DNA from: Gracilaria caudata
Taxonomy: Eukaryota > Rhodophyta > Florideophyceae > Gracilariales > Gracilariaceae
DNA: 12,250 nucleotides
NCBI GenBank assembly: GCA_030374735.1
Contig: JASCIV010000790.1
Span: 1-12,250, forward strand
Direction of reading: 5' to 3'
Shown here: in pieces, positions 7,101-12,250 of the stretch
Numbering within the stretch: the stretch's first letter is position 1
Layout of the letters: every line of letters begins with the position of its first letter
Translations under genes and position numbers: made by a program
Notes under the pieces: generated by a model
The model's database searches: none
The model's input: only the letters and a program-made list of their open reading frames with translations
Told to the model about the DNA's origin: nothing

Positions 7101-10100
7101 CTACTCTGTGTTCTTCTTGCGCGTTGACACGTCATCACGGCGCGCAGCGTGCGAGCTCAGGCGCGGAGAAGCAGGCAACTCGGCTACCCGACGCGATAGG
7201 TCGCGAATCGCTGACGGGGTGCTGGGGTTGGGTAAGAAGCGCGGCGTCACGAACGGGCGCCCATCTTTCATACATTTGTGCTTCCAAACAAAAGTGCGTA
7301 CAAAGCTGAACCAGATGTCCACCGTCTCCCGCGACAACCTGGCGTTCCTCTCTTCGATCGCCGCTTTCTGCACGGCATTGCCTGACAGCATCCACGACTC
7401 TCCATCGCTGAACAACGTCCGCAGCGACTCTTTGTCCACCGGCGGCTGTTTCTCATCCACGTCCGGTGTCCTACGGAATCGAATGCGCGACTTCTTTCTT
7501 CGATCCGCACGCATTCCGTTCTTGTCCAAAGTCTCGTTGTTGTGGTTCTGCAGAATGCTTTCCCCCCTCTTCCGTTTCCTCCCCTTTTCCACCGCTGGCG
7601 ACGCAGCGCCCACCAACAGGCGCTGAACTGTTGCTGCCGGCCCACTTCTGTCAATCCCTCGACCTCCACTTGCGTCAGCACCACTGCTGCGAGCTGCGCC
7701 AGCCCGAGTGGAGCTTCCACCGCTGTCTACATTTGCAGGCCGTCGTGGAATTGACGGAAAAGAGTTGAGCTCCGTTACAGTACCTCCGTTGCCACGACCT
7801 CTTTCATGTAGAGCCCTTCTCTCATCGACCACGCCTCTCTTTCTAATGCTATCAGCTGACGAACGAGTGTTGCTCACCGCTCGAGCCCTATAATCCTCCT
7901 GATTCGCACCGCTGTTCTTCAGAGCCCTCTTCGACTCAATCCCCTTATTCGAAGATCCCTTTGGTTCGCCACGCTTCGCTCTTGACTCAATCTGTCTCGC
8001 AGCCGTTGAATCTCTTTTCCGTGCTTCGATACTATCGCGCCGGATTACCTTCGATTCTGGAGAACCCTCCCGGCTTGAACGCCCTGTCCCCTCGCCCTTC
8101 CCCTCTCCAGTAGATCGTGATGGCGCACTGAGCGCCATGGAGCGCAGTAGCCTAGCGAACAACTTTATGACCGGCGTTAAATGCGAAGTTGTCCTATCGC
8201 AATACTCATCCTCTGTTGGTAATTTATTCCCATTCTCATCTTCCCCCAACGATATAATCAGCTTCTTCAACTCTCTGAGCTTGAAACCAATCTGTACCCC
8301 TTCACCAAGCTCAGGTCTCAAGTTCGGATCATCCGGGCGATCTATTAAACCTTTCGCAAACTCCTTGCAATACTTCCTCAACTCGCTCGAAAAAGGTTCA
8401 TCCGCAATTGTTAACAAGTCTTCCATACGACTCCTCATGTAATTGTACCACGTCAATATGCACTCGGTGGATCGAAACCACGGTCTGACGCACTCACGAT
8501 CTCCTGCCTCGTACAAAGTTTTAAGTTTTTTGATCATACAGCAGATCAGCTCCATACCGCTATGTACCAAAACAAGTTCCTTGAATCGCAAGACTGCTTC
8601 ATCATTCGAAAGAGAAACATGTGTTCCATCTTGAAGAGCCTCAGCTATGCACTTCAGATGAAGAGCATCAACATGGAATTGATCAATGTTGGCTTTCTGA
8701 TCCCCCCGAAACCCCCCCCAAGATAGTAGCATAGGTTTTAATCCACGAATATCTTCGCGCCGAACATCGCCCTTCTTAGAACGGCGCACGGGATATGAAG
8801 CTTTCCTGACTTTAGCATCTTTCATTCTTGATAACGTAGCCACATCAGTTGTACAAAGCTTAAATTGCCTGAGTAGTTTGAGTGCTTTTTGGTTCAGCAC
8901 AGATGGGCGTTCTCCTGTATGTGTAACGAACGCCGCTAGAACACGCTTCTTCATGTGCGCCTTGAGCTCTGTGCCTGAAAACCCCTCTCTGTTTCGTCCT
9001 TCCTGCCCAGCTTGGATAATAAGGGCAAAAATACTTCTTGTAAGCGTTAAGTACTGGTCTTCTACCTCCCTCAAACCCATCCTTTCCTCTTGGGCTCTCT
9101 GCAGACCTTTCTCGACAGAATGGGTCAAAGCGGGAGCGCTGCTTCGGTTGACAAGCGTCTTTTCCGCCGAACCGAGCCGCTGGACATCGTCTGCAAATCT
9201 CGGAGGCCTTACAACTTTGTCGGCTTCCTCACTTGGGACCATAGGAGCTTCAACTCGAATATTTCCAGCTCGTCCGACAGAAAGGTGTGTTTCGTCGCTC
9301 AAACCAATCTTGGTGGAAGATGAGTTCCGGAAAGGATTACTTCCATACTTTGCATTCCCCTCGCTTCTGGAACCCTCATTCGGTTTGTCCTTCCTCAACG
9401 CTCTAGCGAGGGCTCTATCTGTGCTCAAAGCACCTATGTTGTCCTTGGAAGGGCCACTAGTGTCCATTCCTATGATTTCTGAACCGGTCCTGTCTCGTTG
9501 GGAAGGAACCCTGGCCTCTGTATCCTCAACAGGTGTCGATGAAGCATCCATTTGTTTTGAAAGCCCTTTTGCCATCGGTTCTTTGATGCTATCATTTCCA
9601 CTCTGTGAACCAGATGCGACGACTGTTTCCCGGCTCTTACGAGACAGCTTATGGATGGCCGCGTCCTCGATGAGCCGAGATATCGGTGTTAATGATCGAG
9701 CAAGGGACTTCTCCGATGATTTTTCGCGATGATGCGCAATTCGACGTTCCACCATGTCACCCATGACTCTTCTTTTTTCCTTGGAATAGATTTCATCTAT
9801 TGGACTCAATCTTGCTGGGACACGAGCCGGCTTCGCCGGCGATGACGGAGACCGTGGTGGATCCCTCTTACTAGCGATAGATGTACTCTTCATCCCCGAA
9901 GGTGGTGACAGCTGCGCCGTACTCCCTGCCCCCGGTCTGTCCGTACTTGTATTTTTCCGCTTTTGTCCTTGAAGCTCAATATTCGCATCGCGTGAACGAT
10001 TTAGTCCTCCAGTTAATGCCACTGAATCCATCTGCGATGCAGACGCGCCTCTTCTTGTTCTTACGGGCTTCATTTGTTTCATTAACACGGTTGACACCAT

Positions 10101-10598
10101 GGGAGAGCGGTTATAAACCCGGAAGGGCGGATGTGCAGAATTTCCGGCCCGACCGGTCTGTTGGCTCATCACACTCGTTTCGATGTTGTGTGCCGATGCC
10201 GTATTCGAAGAAATATTCATTACGCCATGAACATGCGAGGTCGCATGAGAGTTGCCAAAGAGAACTGTTCCATGCCGCACTTGCAAGTTGGGAGCGCTAG
10301 TTTGCTTGTTAGCCGTGCCCAAAACTGGAGAACTAGATAGCCTTAGCGGGGCAACATTCGGCGTCGTCACGGCGTTGTTGGGTACGCAAAGAGCGGATGC
10401 ACTCTCTGCTAAGTGGGCCGCAGGTGCCGGTGTACGTATGAACACTTGAACCACCGGGTTAACTGAGCAGTTTGGACTCGGTACCGTTTGGACAAGCTCA
10501 GGAAGATCTGTGATTGAAAGAGTTGAGAGGCCAGTCTTTGGTGTCCACACACTATCTCGTACGCCTTCTCCCTTCACCACATAAACGGATCTCGGCAT
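7101..10598 (-). CDS. Large disordered nuclear-type protein with a helical core (possible winged helix), unknown function
   Basis: A 1165-residue protein that I cannot assign to a family. Residues 1-505 and about 825-1050 are low-complexity Ser/Arg/Lys/Gly-rich and probably disordered. The core (about 508-825) looks folded and helical, with hydrophobic positions spaced as in helices and several Trp and Cys (WFRSTECILTWYNYMRSRM at about 707-725). Within it, 515-605 could be a winged-helix/linker-histone-like unit: helix, GFSGTELKAHMKK, helix around SVLNQKALKLLRQF, then a basic hairpin. That is a guess by pattern. Nuclear signals are clear: KGRKRKRG (1005-1012) and RRKKSRIRFRR (1033-1043). A C-terminal segment (about 1053-1125) also looks ordered. 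The ATG at 10598 is the first after an in-frame TAA about 50 bases upstream, which supports the start. The gene ends 198 bp before the dsRBD gene on the same strand. Confidence 0.85.
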   Translation of the reverse strand: MPRSVYVVKGEGVRDSVWTPKTGLSTLSITDLPELVQTVPSPNCSVNPVVQVFIRTPAPAAHLAESASALCVPNNAVTTPNVAPLRLSSSPVLGTANKQTSAPNLQVRHGTVLFGNSHATSHVHGVMNISSNTASAHNIETSVMSQQTGRAGNSAHPPFRVYNRSPMVSTVLMKQMKPVRTRRGASASQMDSVALTGGLNRSRDANIELQGQKRKNTSTDRPGAGSTAQLSPPSGMKSTSIASKRDPPRSPSSPAKPARVPARLSPIDEIYSKEKRRVMGDMVERRIAHHREKSSEKSLARSLTPISRLIEDAAIHKLSRKSRETVVASGSQSGNDSIKEPMAKGLSKQMDASSTPVEDTEARVPSQRDRTGSEIIGMDTSGPSKDNIGALSTDRALARALRKDKPNEGSRSEGNAKYGSNPFRNSSSTKIGLSDETHLSVGRAGNIRVEAPMVPSEEADKVVRPPRFADDVQRLGSAEKTLVNRSSAPALTHSVEKGLQRAQEERMGLREVEDQYLTLTRSIFALIIQAGQEGRNREGFSGTELKAHMKKRVLAAFVTHTGERPSVLNQKALKLLRQFKLCTTDVATLSRMKDAKVRKASYPVRRSKKGDVRREDIRGLKPMLLSWGGFRGDQKANIDQFHVDALHLKCIAEALQDGTHVSLSNDEAVLRFKELVLVHSGMELICCMIKKLKTLYEAGDRECVRPWFRSTECILTWYNYMRSRMEDLLTIADEPFSSELRKYCKEFAKGLIDRPDDPNLRPELGEGVQIGFKLRELKKLIISLGEDENGNKLPTEDEYCDRTTSHLTPVIKLFARLLRSMALSAPSRSTGEGKGEGTGRSSREGSPESKVIRRDSIEARKRDSTAARQIESRAKRGEPKGSSNKGIESKRALKNSGANQEDYRARAVSNTRSSADSIRKRGVVDERRALHERGRGNGGTVTELNSFPSIPRRPANVDSGGSSTRAGAARSSGADASGGRGIDRSGPAATVQRLLVGAASPAVEKGRKRKRGESILQNHNNETLDKNGMRADRRKKSRIRFRRTPDVDEKQPPVDKESLRTLFSDGESWMLSGNAVQKAAIEERNARLSRETVDIWFSFVRTFVWKHKCMKDGRPFVTPRFLPNPSTPSAIRDLSRRVAELPASPRLSSHAARRDDVSTRKKNTE

Positions 10599-10741
10599 GT
10601 TTACCTTCAGCCGCGAGCCGCCAGCGAAAACGTTGACGGTTGCACTTTGTTATCGGGTTGAGCCTTCCGTCGCAGGCGAGATGCGTAGCCTTTCAAAATT
10701 CTAACATTTAAGTTGCTCGGCTTCGGGTGGATGTGGCTCGA

Positions 10742-10750
10742 ACTTACCTG
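10742..10750 (-). other. Candidate 5' splice site, possible 5'-UTR intron
   Basis: On the minus strand the bases read CAG|GTAAGT, the exact 5' splice consensus, about 150 bases upstream of the ATG of the 1165-residue gene. A stop codon closes the only ATG-initiated frame found in the preceding 120 bases, so a spliced exon here would be untranslated. Possible acceptors before the start include CTGAAG directly upstream of GTAAACATG. Without transcript data this remains a candidate. Confidence 0.3.
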
Positions 10751-11021
10751 TAGGATCCTGGTCAAGGCCAAACCGTACTGAGCTCTCTAACGGAACTAAG
10801 CTGATGGGTTTGCGAAAGGAACGAACGGGAGTCGGTCAAGCGTGCATACATGTACTATGCTTCAGGGAAGCGTATTTTGCTTTCATAGGCAAGTGTGGGA
10901 GACAGCAAAATCCATGTTGAAGTCGTAGCGGAAGCGAAAGATTTCCTTTCGAGACAGAAAACATGGCCGTGGCACACGACAACAGGTTGTTCAAAAGAGA
11001 TGTGATACGACACACTTTCGA

Positions 11022-11035
11022 TTTTCCCGGGAAAA
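11022..11035. repeat. 14-bp perfect palindrome TTTTCCCGGGAAAA
   Basis: The sequence equals its own reverse complement. Each half (TTTTCCCGG) resembles an E2F-type site. It lies 30 bases outside the inferred transposon terminus and may be a host regulatory site or a chance palindrome. Confidence 0.5.
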
Positions 11036-11065
11036 AAATAGTATTCTACAATTAGGAATATCTAA

Positions 11066-12250
11066 GGGCGTTCCCAACCGTCAGCCCAAAACCTAAAATT
11101 ATGCTGCAAGATGTAAACATCTGATTGGTCGACTAAGGCGTCAAAGTCTTTTGAGATAGTCGGTGTGCAAAATCCCCGGTCATTGCCCTCCCAAAGGCCA
11201 ACCCATGATCGTCGCCGCTGTTGTCACCACCCCGAACATCTGTTCTTCTGGTATGCACGTCTCACAATGGACGATATGCGCAATTCCTCTTCACCTTCTA
11301 GTGAAAAATGAGGTTCTCAATCAGAGTTTCATGCTTTATCTGACGTTGCTACGCAAAAAACGTACAGGTATCTCAAAAAAGCGCAGGAGATCCAAGAAAG
11401 GAAGACAACCAAATCGTAACATTAATCGCTCTACAGCAGCATCACAAATTGATGCGGACTACTTTTGTCGACACACACTGAGGAACCCATTGTTTTCTAA
11501 TAATGAGTTTGAACGTCGTTTCGGGGTAACCAGAACCGTATATGAAACCGTTTATCTTGCCGTTTTTGCCGAAAATGATTACTTTATTCCACGCCTGGAC
11601 GCCAAAAAGGAAATGGGGGCGAGTACAGATCAAAAGCTGACGGCTTCACTGTTTCAATTAAGTTTGGGTGTTCCAGCAGATCACGTAGTTTCATTTATTC
11701 CATTGCACGAATTTACAGTACTACAGGCCATGAAGAAGTTTTTTCGAACTGTCGTAAAAGTTTTTAGAGGCAAATACCTTCGTCGACCATCTGAGGCTGA
11801 CATGCGACGAATCGAGTCTGACTACAACCACCCTGGCTTTCCAGGCTGCATTGGCGCCCATGATTGTTCTGGATGGGAATGGAGCAACTGCCCTGTTGCT
11901 TGGCATGGAATGTATAAAGGTAAGGAAGGAAAACCAATGCTGCGTATGGAAGTTGTGTGTGACGACCGTCTTTACATGTGAAATGTCATGTTTGGCTCTC
12001 CGGGGGCTAAGAATGATATATCCGTCATGTCTCAAAGTTCTCTTTTTAATGATGTACGCAATGGTGTAGTACAATGCACTTTGCGCTACTTAGCGAATTC
12101 TGGTAGTCATACCTTCCGCGTTGCGGTTTTCCCTATAGGAAATTATGTATGACATTTGCCCCTTTTTGCAGGGAGTTCTGGCTTGGCAGATGGTGACACC
12201 CTGACGGGTTGGCTGGTGTTGATGTCATAACTGGTTGTCAGTGGCCGCGT
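11066..12250 (+). mobile_element. PIF/Harbinger-type DNA transposon, left part (right end outside the window)
   Basis: The inferred left terminus GGGCGTTCCCAACCGTCAGC begins at 11066 and follows TAA at 11063-11065. A three-base TAA/TTA target duplication and GC-rich ends starting with GG are typical of PIF/Harbinger elements. Inside lies a transposase frame of the matching family. Base composition shifts to more AT than in the neighbouring genes. No matching right terminus is seen, so the element should run past the window end. CTGACGGGTTGG at 12201-12212 is the reverse complement of CCAACCGTCAG in the left end with one extra G. It could be a decayed subterminal repeat or chance. Confidence 0.65.
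11205..12152 (+). pseudogene. PIF/Harbinger transposase (plant-transposon DDE family), interrupted by TGA
   Basis: Harbinger transposases cut and paste their element with a DDE catalytic triad in the nucleus. Family features in order: a basic stretch KKRRRSKKGRQPNRNINR, then DADYF and FERRFGVTRTVYETV, an internal DAKKEMGASTDQKLTAS, FRGKYLRRPSEADM, and the catalytic block GFPGCIGAHDCSGWEWSNCP with the first Asp codon at 11862. An in-frame TGA at 11979-11981 stands where the family has tryptophan. Homology continues directly after it (NVMFGSPGAKNDISVM, second Asp codon at 12015), so this is a nonsense mutation and not the natural end. A second TGA follows at 12150-12152. The third acidic residue is not identified. 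The start is uncertain: in-frame ATGs are at 11205, 11253 and 11331, but a more protein-like beginning lies in another frame at 11267. The product is predicted inactive. Confidence 0.8.

Larger units (their letters stand above)
10599..11065. other. Intergenic region between the 1165-residue gene and the transposon
   Basis: About 467 bases with no recognisable gene or RNA. Contents: a perfect minus-strand splice-donor consensus at 10742-10750, a small inverted repeat CGAAAG...CTTTCG near 10935-10955, and the palindrome at 11022-11035. It probably holds the promoter of the minus-strand gene; no clear TATA box is visible. Confidence 0.5.

Noticed and set aside
6575..7138. A 187-codon minus-strand frame overlapping the start of the dsRBD gene
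   Set aside because: It overlaps the main frame out of register and has no domain. It matters only as a long upstream-initiated reading, noted in the findings.
8878..9732. A 284-codon plus-strand open frame
   Set aside because: It lies wholly antisense inside the 1165-residue gene, has no recognisable motif, and is a by-product of the complementary codon composition.
11979..12152. UGA read as tryptophan, since two in-frame TGAs occur in the transposase
   Set aside because: The dsRBD gene in the same window ends with TGA at a natural C-terminus, so a nuclear code change is not supported. Decay of the transposon is simpler.
1..12250. tRNA, rRNA, CRISPR or bacterial operon signals
   Set aside because: I looked for T-loop consensus, direct-repeat arrays and Shine-Dalgarno-led gene clusters and saw none; the content is eukaryotic.

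Overview
This is eukaryotic nuclear DNA. It carries four long, apparently intronless protein genes and the left part of a decayed DNA transposon. The proteins are a bZIP transcription factor, a Rab6/Ypt6-type GTPase, a double-stranded-RNA-binding protein and a large disordered nuclear-type protein. Long uninterrupted reading frames, short intergenic distances and a transposase of the plant-type PIF/Harbinger family suggest an intron-poor lineage such as a red alga. That placement is inference from gene style, not from a diagnostic marker.

Layout. 17-1651 (+) is a bZIP factor, possibly cut at its 5' end by the window edge. 1652-2821 is about 1.2 kb without a firm gene. It holds one doubtful 90-residue minus-strand frame that ends on a splice-donor consensus, a short ATGATC-type repeat, a perfect 11-bp hairpin, and a convincing promoter (CCAAT-bearing palindrome plus TATA box) for the next gene. 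2822-3481 (+) is Rab6. It converges on 3696-6902 (-), a 1068-residue protein with two dsRBD-like domains and a C-terminal DEDDy 3'-5' exonuclease-like fold whose catalytic residues are largely lost. Just 198 bp upstream on the same strand is 7101-10598 (-), a 1165-residue protein of unknown function with long disordered arms, a helical core that may contain a winged helix, and clear nuclear localisation signals. 10599-11065 is intergenic, with a candidate 5'-UTR splice donor and a 14-bp palindrome. From about 11066 to the window end lies a PIF/Harbinger element: a TAA next to a GGGCGTTCCC-type terminus, then a transposase frame broken by an in-frame TGA between its first two catalytic aspartates.

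The genes do not form an obvious pathway. Three of them (bZIP, dsRBD protein, 1165-residue protein) look like regulators of nucleic acids; Rab6 is a Golgi trafficking gene that merely sits between them. The most unusual item is the pairing of two dsRBDs with an apparently dead exonuclease domain. That architecture would fit an RNA-binding scaffold, for instance in RNA silencing, but nothing in the window proves this.
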